From Bradyrhizobium sp. CCBAU 51765 (lineage in GTDB: Bacteria > Pseudomonadota > Alphaproteobacteria > Rhizobiales > Xanthobacteraceae), in the NCBI RefSeq assembly GCF_015291725.1, contig NZ_CP030038.1, positions 5,507,001 through 5,571,000 of the forward strand: 64,000 nt of DNA, given 5' to 3'. The notes below the pieces were generated by a model. It saw nothing but the letters and a program-made list of their open reading frames with translations. It searched no databases and had not been told where the DNA came from. A program made the position numbers and the translations under genes. Of the stretch, positions 1 through 8,726 are shown in pieces (position 1 is the stretch's first letter; the number at the start of each line of letters is the position of its first letter).

Positions 1-658
1 CGAGCGCCCCGGCAAGCCCCGCCAGCATGCCGCCGAGTGCGAACACGCCGCCATAGATCAGGCCGGTGTTGATGCCGAGCGCCGAGACCATGCCGGGGTT
101 ATGTGCCGCTGCGCGGATCACCTTGCCGATGCGGCTGCGCGACAGGCCGATGCCGAGCACGATGGCGGCGAGAAGCGCGACGCCGATCAGCAGCAGGTAG
201 TAAGGCGGCACCACGCCGCCCGCGATGAACAGCGGCATCACCTGGAAAGCCGCCGGCATGCCCATCGCCTTGAATTCGGGCCCCCAGATGATGCGCACGA
301 CGTCGTCGAAGATCAGCACGAAGGCGTAGCAGACGAGGAGCTGCATCAAGACGTCGGCGCCATAGACGCGGCTCATGAAGACACGCTCGAAGATCAGGCC
401 GAGAACCGCGGTGCCGGCCGCGCCCGCGAGCATCGCCAGCGCAAAACTGTCGGTGAGCTGATACGCCGTCATCGCGAAATAGGCGCCGAACATGTAGAAG
501 GCGCCGTGGCTGAAATTGACCACCTTGAGCACGCCGAAGATCAGCGTAAGCCCGACGGCGACCAGGAACAGCAGCATGCCTATGATGAGGCCGCTGGTGG
601 TTTGCGTCACCAGGCACGCGGAACTGGAGAGACAGCCGGCAAGCGCATCGATATCCAC
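1..658 (-). CDS. Branched-chain amino acid ABC transporter permease, LivH family (partial, 3' end off window)
   Basis: About 219 residues are visible of an inner-membrane permease of the LivH type, which normally has 285-300 residues. Hydrophobic segments start near residue 20 (GLIIGMLLFLVAVGLTLIFG) and are followed by the NFSHGAFYMFGAYFA motif typical of this family. A GTG at 658 is the chosen start because it opens the reading frame just before the first membrane segment; it lacks a clear Shine-Dalgarno sequence, so an internal ATG is possible. It lies 87 nt downstream of the substrate-binding protein on the same strand, so the two are probably one operon. The C-terminus is beyond the left edge. 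The substrate cannot be told from sequence; many members carry aromatic or short organic acids. Confidence 0.85.
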   Translation of the reverse strand, partial: MDIDALAGCLSSSACLVTQTTSGLIIGMLLFLVAVGLTLIFGVLKVVNFSHGAFYMFGAYFAMTAYQLTDSFALAMLAGAAGTAVLGLIFERVFMSRVYGADVLMQLLVCYAFVLIFDDVVRIIWGPEFKAMGMPAAFQVMPLFIAGGVVPPYYLLLIGVALLAAIVLGIGLSRSRIGKVIRAAAHNPGMVSALGINTGLIYGGVFALGGMLAGLAGAL

Positions 659-745
659 GGGAGCACTTTCATTGCGACGCGCCTGACACGGCGCGGAAAG
701 CGAAACGACGGCGGAGACGGTCGCCCGTCCCCGCCCCTTGTGCGA

Positions 746-2005
746 TCAGGTATAGCCCTTGCTCTTCTTCCACTCGGCTTCCAGCTCGAAGATGGTCTTC
801 CAGTCCCCGGCCTTGACTTCGGGCACGTACGGCTCCTGTGGGATCGTCGTGCCCCAGCCGATGGCGTAGCCGACGAGGGTGTGATCGTCGCCGCGCATGG
901 TCACCGTGCCATCGGCGCCGAACGGGCACTTGATCGTGAGGCCCTTCAGCACCTCTGCGATCTTCTTGCCGTCGGCCGAGTTCGCCTTCTTCGCAGCTTC
1001 CGCCATCAGCATGATTGCAGTGGCATTCTCCCACGACCAGTTGGTCGGATATTCATTGAACTTTGCCTTGTAGGCATCGCCCCAGGCAGCATTCTCCGGC
1101 GTGGTCGGGAAGGTCTTGATGTAACGGTTGCCGGAGTGGATGCCCTTGGGCAGGTTCTTCACCACGGTGAGCGCAGTGTAGTCAGCCATATTGACCGCGA
1201 ACACTTCCATCTGGCCGAACATCGCGTAGATGTTGGCCTGGTCGATATAGGAGGTGAGATCGCCGCCCCACAGGCAGGAATAGAGCGCCTGGGGTTTGGC
1301 TTGCAGGATCTTCGTCACCACCTCGGTGTAGTCAGCCTGGAACAGCTTCGGCCAGGACTCGCTGATGATCTCGACCTCGGGCGCGAAGCGCTTCAGGTAC
1401 AGCGTGAACTCCGCCGTGGTGTCGCGGCCATAGGCATAATCCGGCGAGCAGGTCGCCCATTTCTTCAAGCCCTTCGCCTTGGCGATCGCCGCGGCATAGC
1501 TGCCGCCGACGATGGAGTCGTGCACGCCCTGCCGCGCGGTACGGAACGCGTTGGGAATGTGCTGCTTGGGATCGGCGGTCAGGGCCGAGGTCTCCGAATT
1601 GGTGTGAATGCAGAAGACGCCGAGATCGCGCGCGACCTCGTGCACCGCGAAGGCGCCGGAGGAGGCTTCGGCATCGATCATGAGCTCGCAGCCGTCGGTG
1701 TTGACGAGCTCGCGCGCGACGCGGGCGGCTTCCTGCGGCTGGCCCTTGGAGTCGCGGATCACCATCTCGATCTGCCGGCCGGCAAGGCCGCCGGCGGCGT
1801 TGACCTTCTCGACCTCGAGCATCACCGCATTGCGCGACGACGTGCCGAGCTGCGCGACGCGGCCCGACAAAATCGTCGGCATTCCGATCTTGATGGTCTT
1901 GGCTTGCGCACGCGCCACCCAGGGCGCGGCAACACTCATCGCACCGGCGCCCATCAGCGCCAGTGTTGAACGGCGGCTGATGCCCGGCGTGCGGGTCCTC
2001 GTCAT
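746..2005 (-). CDS. ABC transporter periplasmic substrate-binding protein (LivK/Leu-Ile-Val type)
   Basis: This 419-residue protein has a twin-arginine-like leader (SRRSTLALMGAGAMSVAAPWV, cleavage near ARAQA) followed by the KIGMPTILSG start of a type I periplasmic binding domain. It would deliver ligand to the LivH-type permease encoded just downstream. The gene is divergent from the acyl-CoA ligase, TetR and Baeyer-Villiger operon, with a 174-nt shared upstream region. This suggests that the transporter imports a substrate of that pathway, for example a ketone or aromatic acid. That is inference from context; the family assignment is firm. Long open frames on the opposite strand here are composition artefacts. 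Confidence 0.9.
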   Translation of the reverse strand: MTRTRTPGISRRSTLALMGAGAMSVAAPWVARAQAKTIKIGMPTILSGRVAQLGTSSRNAVMLEVEKVNAAGGLAGRQIEMVIRDSKGQPQEAARVARELVNTDGCELMIDAEASSGAFAVHEVARDLGVFCIHTNSETSALTADPKQHIPNAFRTARQGVHDSIVGGSYAAAIAKAKGLKKWATCSPDYAYGRDTTAEFTLYLKRFAPEVEIISESWPKLFQADYTEVVTKILQAKPQALYSCLWGGDLTSYIDQANIYAMFGQMEVFAVNMADYTALTVVKNLPKGIHSGNRYIKTFPTTPENAAWGDAYKAKFNEYPTNWSWENATAIMLMAEAAKKANSADGKKIAEVLKGLTIKCPFGADGTVTMRGDDHTLVGYAIGWGTTIPQEPYVPEVKAGDWKTIFELEAEWKKSKGYT

Positions 2006-2112
2006 TTTCCCCTCCCTCTTTCGGGTCGGCGTTTCCTGATCCCTGTCGGAGATCGTCTCGTCTCCGTGTCTCGAAGGATTTCAGAGGTAGGGGGGTGACG
2101 TCAAGCCAAAGA

Positions 2113-2133
2113 TGAATTACGAGTCAGAATTCA
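2113..2133. promoter_or_regulatory. 21-bp palindrome between divergent operons, candidate TetR operator
   Basis: The sequence is TGAATT-N9-AATTCA with perfect 6-bp arms. It lies between the binding-protein gene starting at 2005 on the minus strand and the acyl-CoA ligase starting at 2180. A TetR regulator is encoded in the plus-strand operon, and such proteins usually bind palindromes in their own divergent promoter region. The pairing of site and regulator is inference. Confidence 0.45.
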
Positions 2134-2179
2134 TCAAGGAAGGAAACGAGGCCCGGGAATCGGCCCGAAACCAGCGAAA

Positions 2180-3673
2180 ATGATCAATCTGTCGAGCTTC
2201 ATCGCCTTTCATGCCCGACGCACGCCGGCGCGGCCCGCGCTGAAATATCGCGGCGAGGAGATTTCCTACGCGGTCCTTGATGCACGCGTCGGCAAGGTCG
2301 CCGGTTGGCTCGCCACGCAGGGCATCGGCCCCGGCGATGTCGTGGCCGTCTTGATGAAGAATAGCGCGGCGTTCCTGGAACTGGTGTTTGCCACCAGTCA
2401 TCTCGGCGCAGTCTTCTTGCCGATCAACTTCCGCCTCTCGCGCGATGAAGTCGGCTACATCGTCGGCAATGCCGGCGCGCGCCTGCTGATCGTCGATGAA
2501 GAGCTGGCAGCGAATGCCGCCGGCGCGAAGAGTGTCGTGCTCGATGAAGCCGCGCAGCACAGCGTCATGCGTCTCGCGAGCAGCGCTGCACCCGCGCCGA
2601 TGCATCCGCGCCAGCCATCGGACCTGATGCGGCTGATGTACACCTCGGGCACGACCGACCACCCCAAGGGCGTGATGCTCTCTTACGACAATTTCTACTG
2701 GAAGTCCGCCGACCAGGCGATTGCGCTCGGCCTCGGTGCCGAGACGCGGCTTCTCGTCGTCGGTCCGCTCTATCACGTCGGCGCGCTCGACCTGCCGGGC
2801 ATCGCCGTGCTCTGGCATGGCGGCTTCATCCGCATCGAACGCAATTTCGAACCGGAGACCGCGCTTGCGGCGATCGCCGAGGACAGGCTCAACGCCGCCT
2901 GGTTCGCGCCGGTCATGACCACGGCGATGCTCACCTGTCCCACCCGCGATCGCTACGACGTCTCCAGCCTGACATGGGCGATCGGCGGCGGCGAGAAGAC
3001 GCCGGAAGCGCGCATCCGCGCCTTCTCCGAATACTTCCGCAACGCGCGGTATATCGACGCCTATGGCCTCACCGAGACCGTCGGCGGCGACACCTTCATG
3101 GAAGCCGGCCGCGAGATCGAGAAGATCGGCTCCACCGGCCGCGCCATTGCCCATGTCGAGATCGAAATCCGCGACGAGGACGGCAGGGTCCTGCCGCCGA
3201 ACGTCAACGGCGAGATCTGCCTGCGGGGGCCCAAGATCACGCGCGGCTATTGGAAGGATCCGGAGAAGACGGCCTCGGCCTTCTTCGGCGACTGGTTCCG
3301 CAGCGGCGACGTCGGCTATCTCGACGACGAGGGCTATCTGTACCTGACCGACCGCAAGAAGGACATGATCATCTCCGGCGGCGAGAACATCGCCTCCTCC
3401 GAGGTCGAGCGCGTCATCTACGATCTGCCCGAGGTGCGCGAGGTCGCCGTGATCGGCCTGCGCGATGCGCGCTGGGGCGAGCGGCCGGTCGCCATCGTCG
3501 TGCTGGCTGACGGCGCCAGCCTCGACCTCCCTGCCCTCACCGAACATTGCCGTGCGCGGCTGGCGAGCTTCAAGGTGCCGAAACAGCTCGTCGTCCGCGA
3601 CAGCCTGCCGCGCAATCCAAGTGGAAAGATCCTCAAGCGCGTGCTGCGCGCCGAGCTGGAGACGTCTGAATGA
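2180..3673 (+). CDS. AMP-forming acyl-CoA synthetase (class I adenylate-forming enzyme)
   Basis: This 497-residue ligase would activate a carboxylic acid to its CoA thioester with ATP through an acyl-adenylate. The A3 phosphate loop YTSGTTDHPKG is near residue 154, the A5 motif YGLTET near 295, the A8 hinge (YLTDRKKDMIISGGENI) near 390, and the catalytic lysine sits in PRNPSGKILKRVLR at the C-terminus. Length matches long-chain or aryl acyl-CoA ligases of about 500-520 residues. It overlaps the next gene by 4 nt, so translation is coupled. With the downstream Baeyer-Villiger enzyme, the likely substrate is an acid released from ketone or ester breakdown, but the exact acid cannot be read from sequence. 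Confidence 0.9.
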   Translation: MINLSSFIAFHARRTPARPALKYRGEEISYAVLDARVGKVAGWLATQGIGPGDVVAVLMKNSAAFLELVFATSHLGAVFLPINFRLSRDEVGYIVGNAGARLLIVDEELAANAAGAKSVVLDEAAQHSVMRLASSAAPAPMHPRQPSDLMRLMYTSGTTDHPKGVMLSYDNFYWKSADQAIALGLGAETRLLVVGPLYHVGALDLPGIAVLWHGGFIRIERNFEPETALAAIAEDRLNAAWFAPVMTTAMLTCPTRDRYDVSSLTWAIGGGEKTPEARIRAFSEYFRNARYIDAYGLTETVGGDTFMEAGREIEKIGSTGRAIAHVEIEIRDEDGRVLPPNVNGEICLRGPKITRGYWKDPEKTASAFFGDWFRSGDVGYLDDEGYLYLTDRKKDMIISGGENIASSEVERVIYDLPEVREVAVIGLRDARWGERPVAIVVLADGASLDLPALTEHCRARLASFKVPKQLVVRDSLPRNPSGKILKRVLRAELETSE

Positions 3674-4311
3674 CGCAAGTGAACGCCAAGGTGACGAAGC
3701 TCAACCGAATCGAGCGCAACGCCTGGACCAAGCAGAAAATCTTCGAGGCCGCCACCAAGGTCGTGGGCAGATACGGCTATGCCGAAGCCTCGGTCGCCCG
3801 CATCACCGAACAGGCCGGCGTCGCGCAGGGCACCTTCTACAATCATTTCGAGAACCGCCAGGAATTGCTCGACCAGCTCCTGCCCAAGATCGGCCTCGAC
3901 ATGGTCGAATTCATCCGCGCTCGCACCGGCACGGCGGATGCGGCACGGCAGGAGATCACGCGGTTCTCCGCCTTCTTCGACTTCATCCGCGAGGTGCCGG
4001 AATTTCTGCGCATTCTCAACGAGGCCGAGTTCTTCGCACCGATCGGATACCAGAAGCATCTCGACAACATTTCGGTCGCCTATGTCCGCATCCTGCGCCG
4101 GGCTCGTCTCGCAGGCGCGATCGAGGATTACAGCGACGAGGAATTCGAGGCGATCGTCCACATGCTGATGGGTGCGCGCGGCTATCTCAGCCGCCGCTAT
4201 TCCTATTCGGAAGGCGGCGTCACCACGGTTCCCGATCACGTCATCTCCGCCTATCGCAAGCTGATGACGCGCGGCCTCTTCACTGCCTTCGGAGATCAGG
4301 ACACGCCATGA
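3670..4311 (+). CDS. TetR/AcrR family transcriptional regulator
   Basis: The 213-residue protein has an N-terminal TetR helix-turn-helix (about residues 20-65; ITEQAGVAQGTFYNHFENRQELL) followed by a helical ligand-binding domain. It starts inside the last codons of the acyl-CoA ligase gene (ATGA overlap) and ends overlapping the monooxygenase gene in the same way, so the three genes form a tight operon. The palindrome at 2113-2133 is a reasonable target for autoregulation. The effector is unknown; a substrate or CoA ester of the pathway would be typical. Confidence 0.92.
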   Translation: MTQVNAKVTKLNRIERNAWTKQKIFEAATKVVGRYGYAEASVARITEQAGVAQGTFYNHFENRQELLDQLLPKIGLDMVEFIRARTGTADAARQEITRFSAFFDFIREVPEFLRILNEAEFFAPIGYQKHLDNISVAYVRILRRARLAGAIEDYSDEEFEAIVHMLMGARGYLSRRYSYSEGGVTTVPDHVISAYRKLMTRGLFTAFGDQDTP

Positions 4312-6218
4312 ACATCGAATCTCCGCACAAGCCGCTCGACCTCGCCTCGGCTATCGCCGAGGGCGATATCCGTTGCCTGCTGATGGTGCTGGTGCACATG
4401 ACCGGCGACGAGAAATGGCTCGAACCGCCCTACCTGCCCAAGCGGGATATCCGCCTCATCCCCGATCCCGAGGCCGGGGTGCCGCGCGACATCCAGGACG
4501 AGATCCGCGCCGCTGTGGTCAAGCTCTTCGCCGACGGCACACCGAAGCCCGTGATCACCGACCCCGGCGAGGAATTGCTGCTGAGGATGATGCGCGCCTG
4601 CCTCGGCGAGAACGTCGCGCCGGAATATGCGCCCCTGATGCGCGAAGAGATGGGCTTTGTGGCGCGCGAGGCACGCTGGACGACGCGCCCTTCCGACGAG
4701 AAGCTTGCGGGCCAGCACGTGCTGATCGTCGGCGCCGGCGTCTGTGCCATCGCGCTCGGCGTGGCGCTCGGCCATCTCGGCATCCCCTACACCATCGTCG
4801 AGAAGAACGAAGAACTCGGCGGCACCTGGTGGATCAACCGCTATCCCGGCTGCGGCGTCGATACGCCGAACCACTCCTATTCGTATTCGTTCGGATCGCG
4901 CAATGCCTGGACGCGCTACTTCTGCCAGCGCGAGGAGCTGCTCGGCTATTTGCTGAAGGTCGCCGACGAATACGGCATCCGCAAGCACCTGCGCGTCAAC
5001 ACCGAGCTGACCTCGTCGCGCTGGGACGAAGGCAGGCGGCGCTGGATCTCCACGTTGAAAACGAAGAATGGCGAAGAGAGCTTCGAATCGACGGCGCTTG
5101 TCTCGGCCATCGGCCAGCTCAACGATCCCTCACGCGCCCGCTTCGCAGGCGAGGACAGCTTCAAGGGAACGATCCTGCATTCGGCATTGTGGTCCGATAA
5201 CATCAGCGTCGAGGGCAAGCACGTCGCCGTGATCGGCACCGGTGCCACCGCGATGCAGCTCGTGCCCGCGATCGCCGGCCGCGCAGCCTCGGTCACGGTC
5301 TACCAGCGCAGCGCGCAATGGGCTCGCCCGGTGAAGGGCTATGCCGACCCGATCAGCGAGGGCGCGCGCTGGCTGCTGGCGCATCTGCCGTTCTATGTGC
5401 AGTGGTACCGCTTCAACATGTTCTGGCGCTACGGCGATGGCCTCCTGCCCTTCCTGCGCAAGGACCCGGCCTGGCCGCATCCCGAGCGCGCCGTCAACAA
5501 GGGCAACGACCGGCACCGCCAGGAGCTGACGGACTTCATCCTCTCAGAGCTGCAGGGACGCCCCGACCTGATCGAGAAATGCGTGCCGACCTATCCGCCC
5601 TATGGCAAGCGCATCCTGCTCGACAACAATTGGTTCAAGACTTTGAGGCGAGACAACGTCGAGCTCGTCACCGAGCCGATCGACCATTTTGACGAAAGCG
5701 GCATCGTCACCGCCGACGGCAGGCAGCGCCCGGCCGACATTATCGTTGTCGCCACCGGCTTCAAGGTGACGGAGATGGCTGCGCGCCTCAATATCAGCGG
5801 GCGCGGGGGCACGAATCTGCGTGAAGCCTGGACCAACGACAATCCGACCGCATTCCTCGGCCTCACCGTGCCGGGCTTTCCAAACTTCTTCTGCATGCTG
5901 GGTCCCAATTCAGGGCCGGCCCATGGCGGCAGCGTCATATTCCAGTCGGAATGCCAGAGCCGCTACATCTCGGCATGTCTCGTCGACATGATCGAACGGG
6001 ACATTGCCGCGATCGATGTCCGCCAGGACGTGCTCGACGAGTACGTCCGCAAGGTCGATGCCGAGCACGAGGCGATGATCTGGACCCATCCAGGCATGAG
6101 CACCTACTACCGCAACAGCAGTGGCCGCGTGTTCTCGGCGATGCCGTGGCGTTTTGTCGATTATTGGCGCATGACGCATGACCCTGATTTGGGGCAGTAC
6201 AAGCTGACGAAGGGGTAA
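4308..6218 (+). CDS. Flavin-containing Baeyer-Villiger monooxygenase, 4-hydroxyacetophenone monooxygenase-like
   Basis: The 636-residue protein would insert oxygen next to a ketone carbonyl, using FAD and NADPH, to form an ester. A roughly 140-residue N-terminal extension precedes the first Rossmann motif (GAGVCAIALGVALG, FAD) and ELGGTWWINRYPG, which is typical of the long HAPMO-type branch. The BVMO fingerprint is FKGTILHSALW (F-x-G-x3-H-x3-W), followed by the NADPH Rossmann motif GTGATAMQ and the late ATGF motif. In the FAD motif the third glycine is alanine (GAGVCA). The start is the ATG that overlaps the TetR stop codon. Its place in an operon with an acyl-CoA ligase supports ketone-to-ester-to-acid catabolism; the actual ketone is unknown. 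Confidence 0.92.
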   Translation: MNIESPHKPLDLASAIAEGDIRCLLMVLVHMTGDEKWLEPPYLPKRDIRLIPDPEAGVPRDIQDEIRAAVVKLFADGTPKPVITDPGEELLLRMMRACLGENVAPEYAPLMREEMGFVAREARWTTRPSDEKLAGQHVLIVGAGVCAIALGVALGHLGIPYTIVEKNEELGGTWWINRYPGCGVDTPNHSYSYSFGSRNAWTRYFCQREELLGYLLKVADEYGIRKHLRVNTELTSSRWDEGRRRWISTLKTKNGEESFESTALVSAIGQLNDPSRARFAGEDSFKGTILHSALWSDNISVEGKHVAVIGTGATAMQLVPAIAGRAASVTVYQRSAQWARPVKGYADPISEGARWLLAHLPFYVQWYRFNMFWRYGDGLLPFLRKDPAWPHPERAVNKGNDRHRQELTDFILSELQGRPDLIEKCVPTYPPYGKRILLDNNWFKTLRRDNVELVTEPIDHFDESGIVTADGRQRPADIIVVATGFKVTEMAARLNISGRGGTNLREAWTNDNPTAFLGLTVPGFPNFFCMLGPNSGPAHGGSVIFQSECQSRYISACLVDMIERDIAAIDVRQDVLDEYVRKVDAEHEAMIWTHPGMSTYYRNSSGRVFSAMPWRFVDYWRMTHDPDLGQYKLTKG

Positions 6219-6271
6219 AGCAATCTGTTGGCACACTGTGGCCGACGCTCAAGTTGCGCTCGACCCACATC

Positions 6272-6344
6272 GTCATTGCGAGCGAAGCAATCCAGAGTCT
6301 TTCCGCGGAGGAATCCTGGATTGCTTCGCTTCGCTCGCAATGAC
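6272..6344. repeat. Inverted repeat, Bradyrhizobium-type dispersed palindrome; also codes the ald C-terminus
   Basis: The left arm GTCATTGCGAGCGAAGCAAT and its continuation to 6295 pair with the right arm from 6316 to 6344. The right arm carries one extra TTCGC unit. Palindromes of this sequence are familiar as dispersed elements in Bradyrhizobium and Rhodopseudomonas genomes; only this copy is visible here. The stop codon and roughly the last 24 codons of the alanine dehydrogenase gene lie inside it. Confidence 0.8.
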
Positions 6345-7472
6345 CAGGGCGGCCTTTACGCCGCCAGCCCCGCTCTCCACCGGAGCGAACTCCATCCCGA
6401 GGCTCTCTGCCACCGCCTTGTTCGTAATCCGGCCGCGATGCACGTTCAGGCCGCCACGCAAATGCGGATTCTCCAGCACCGCCGCGAACCCCTTGCTCGC
6501 GAGCATCAGTCCGAACGGCAACGTCGCGTTGTTCAGGGCCTGACTCGAGGTCACCGGCACCGCGCCCGGCATGTTGGCGACGCAATAATGCACGACCCCG
6601 TCGACCTCGTAGGTCGGCTCGGCGTGCGTGGTCGGATGAGAGGTCTCGAAGCAACCGCCCTGGTCGATCGCGACGTCAACCAGCACGGCCCCCGGCCGCA
6701 TCGATTTCAGCATGGCGCGCGTGACGAGCTTCGGCGCACTGGCGCCCGGCACCAGCACTGCACCGATCACGACGTCGGCCTCGAACACCTCGTCCTCGAC
6801 CGATTCAATGGTCGAGAAACGGGTGCGCACGCGTCCGGCAAAGAGATCATCCAGTTCGCGCAAGCGCGGAATCGAGCGGTCGATCACGGTGACTTCGGCA
6901 CCGAGGCCGGCGGCCATGCGCGCAGCCTGGGTTCCGACCACGCCGCCGCCGAGCACGACGACGCGCGCCGGCTGCACGCCCGGCACGCCGCCCAGGAGCA
7001 AGCCGCGGCCGCCGGCCGAGCGCTTGAGCGCGGCGCCGGCGGCCTCGATGGCGAGGCGGCCGGCGACTTCGCTCATCGGGGCGAGCAGCGGGAGGTGACC
7101 GCTCGCGTCCGTGACGGTCTCATAGGCGATCGCGGTGCAGCCGGAGTCGATCAGGTCCTTGGCCTGCTCCGGATCCGGCGCAAGATGAAGATAAGTAAAC
7201 AGGATCTGGCCCTCGCGGAGCTGGGCCCATTCGCTCTTCTGCGGCTCCTTGACCTTCACGATCATCTCGGACTTGGCAAAGATCTCGCGGGCGGTCTCGG
7301 CAATGGACGCCCCTGCCCGCCGATAGACCTCGTCGGACGCGCCGATGCCACTGCCGGCGTCGGTCTCGACCGTCACCTGATGGCCGGCGGCGACATATTC
7401 GCGGACGGCGCCCGGGGTGAGCCCGACGCGATATTCCTGCACCTTGATCTCCTTGGGCACACCGACGCGCAT
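6273..7472 (-). CDS. ald: Alanine dehydrogenase
   Basis: The protein is 399 residues from the ATG at 7472, which has GGGAG upstream. It would convert L-alanine to pyruvate and ammonium with NAD. The N-terminal domain opens MRVGVPKEIK with the conserved RVGLTP; the substrate-binding lysine lies in the VKVKEPQ segment; the NAD site is VVVLGGGVVGTQAA; and the signature VDVAIDQGG and NMPGAVPVTSS are present. Members usually have about 371 residues. This one is longer because the reading frame enters a palindromic repeat, so the tail (ALVIASEAKQS onward) is repeat-encoded. A divergent Lrp-type regulator gene suggests leucine/alanine-responsive control, as known for ald in other bacteria. Confidence 0.92.
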   Translation of the reverse strand: MRVGVPKEIKVQEYRVGLTPGAVREYVAAGHQVTVETDAGSGIGASDEVYRRAGASIAETAREIFAKSEMIVKVKEPQKSEWAQLREGQILFTYLHLAPDPEQAKDLIDSGCTAIAYETVTDASGHLPLLAPMSEVAGRLAIEAAGAALKRSAGGRGLLLGGVPGVQPARVVVLGGGVVGTQAARMAAGLGAEVTVIDRSIPRLRELDDLFAGRVRTRFSTIESVEDEVFEADVVIGAVLVPGASAPKLVTRAMLKSMRPGAVLVDVAIDQGGCFETSHPTTHAEPTYEVDGVVHYCVANMPGAVPVTSSQALNNATLPFGLMLASKGFAAVLENPHLRGGLNVHRGRITNKAVAESLGMEFAPVESGAGGVKAALVIASEAKQSRIPPRKDSGLLRSQ

Positions 7473-7616
7473 CTCGAGCTCCCTTGCCAACGCACTGATT
7501 CCGCTCAGTCATCGTAGCGATGGCGCCCGTTTGGTTTCGTGCAAATATCCGCTAGGTTCGGCACGCGCGCGCCGGTTTCCGGCGCAGAAGTGCCCTTTCA
7601 CGCTGGAAACGAAACC

Positions 7617-8096
7617 TTGGCCCTCGACCGGAAAGACCTCGCGATCCTCGCGGAACTCACGACCAATGCGCGGGCCAGCCACACCGAGCTTGCCAACAAG
7701 ATCGGCCTGTCGAGCACGGCGCTGGCGCGGCGGCAGAAGGCGCTGGAGGACGACGGCTACATCCAGGGCTACCAGGCCACGCTCGACCTCGCCCAGTTCG
7801 GCCTCACCACCACCGTGCTGGTTCGCATCGCGCTGGAGAGCCAGAGCGACGATGCGCTGAAGGCGTTCGAGGCGGAGGTGGTGAAATGCCCCTCAGTCGT
7901 GCGCTGCTTCCTGATGTCGGGCACCGACGACTACATCCTGATCGTGCTCGCCCGCGATATCCAGGATTTCGAGCGGATCCACCGCACCGAGCTGTCCCGC
8001 CTGCCCCGCGTCGCGCGCGTGCAATCGAGCTTCGCGCTGCGCGAGATCGTCAACCGCGCGGTGCCGACCGTGGTGTTCGGGGAGACCAAGCGCTGA
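7617..8096 (+). CDS. Lrp/AsnC family transcriptional regulator
   Basis: An N-terminal winged helix-turn-helix (LDRKDLAILAELTTNARASH, then LANKIGLSSTALARR) is followed by the RAM ligand-binding domain (VVRCFLMSGTDDYILIVLARD). I chose TTG at 7617, preceded by GGAAACGA, because it places LDRKD at the usual N-terminus and gives 159 residues. In-frame GTG codons at 7590 and 7539 would give longer forms. The gene is divergent from alanine dehydrogenase and probably controls it in response to an amino acid, as AldR-type proteins do; this is inference. Confidence 0.85.
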   Translation: MALDRKDLAILAELTTNARASHTELANKIGLSSTALARRQKALEDDGYIQGYQATLDLAQFGLTTTVLVRIALESQSDDALKAFEAEVVKCPSVVRCFLMSGTDDYILIVLARDIQDFERIHRTELSRLPRVARVQSSFALREIVNRAVPTVVFGETKR

Positions 8097-8234
8097 CCTC
8101 GTTCGTCCCAACCGGAGAACCGGTCTGGAACCAAGCAGCTCGTCATCCGTTGGGCGCTATTGGCCGGCGCCGGCGATGCATCCTCGCGTCACAGCCACGA
8201 TTGCCCGGCTCGGCCTTTCCGAAGGGAACAGACC

Positions 8235-8726
8235 ATGGCCGACATCGCGGATCAGACCCCCGAACGCATTCCGATCAACCTCGTCGTCAATGGCGCAAGG
8301 CGCACACTCGAGGTCGCGCCGTGGACCACGCTTCTGGATGCCCTGCGTGACCGCCTGGAGTTGACCGGCACCAAGAAAGGCTGCGACCACGGCCAATGCG
8401 GCGCCTGTACCGTGCTGATCGACGGAAGACGGGTCAATTCCTGCCTGACCCTCGCCGTCATGAAGGATGGCGCTGAGATCACGACGATTGAAGGCCTTGC
8501 CAAGGACGGCGCGCTGCATCCCCTGCAACAGGCCTTCATCGACCATGACGCCTTTCAGTGCGGCTATTGTACGCCGGGACAGATTTGCTCGGCGGCCGGC
8601 CTGCTGGCCGAAGGCCGTGCGCGGGATGCCGACGAGATCCGGGAGCTGATGAGTGGAAATCTCTGCCGGTGCGGCGCCTACCCCAACATCGTGGCGGCGA
8701 TCGAACAGGCAATGAGCCGGTCATGA
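8235..8726 (+). CDS. [2Fe-2S] subunit of a molybdenum aldehyde/xanthine dehydrogenase, PaoA-like
   Basis: This 163-residue electron-transfer subunit has the plant-type ferredoxin cluster (CDHGQCGACTVLIDGRRVNSC, first cysteine near residue 55) and the second cluster in a four-helix domain (CGYCTPGQ and CRCGAYPNI). Unlike E. coli PaoA it has no Tat leader, so the complex is probably cytoplasmic. The start is the ATG at 8235. It overlaps the FAD-subunit gene by 4 nt (ATGA), and the molybdopterin subunit follows, giving the small-medium-large order of aldehyde oxidoreductases. Confidence 0.92.
   Translation: MADIADQTPERIPINLVVNGARRTLEVAPWTTLLDALRDRLELTGTKKGCDHGQCGACTVLIDGRRVNSCLTLAVMKDGAEITTIEGLAKDGALHPLQQAFIDHDAFQCGYCTPGQICSAAGLLAEGRARDADEIRELMSGNLCRCGAYPNIVAAIEQAMSRS

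Noticed and set aside
101..1969. Long plus-strand open frame (about 620 codons) opposite the ABC transporter genes
   Set aside because: Its translation is rich in H, R, D and A with no domain signature; it mirrors the codon usage of the genuine minus-strand binding protein, a known artefact of high-GC DNA.
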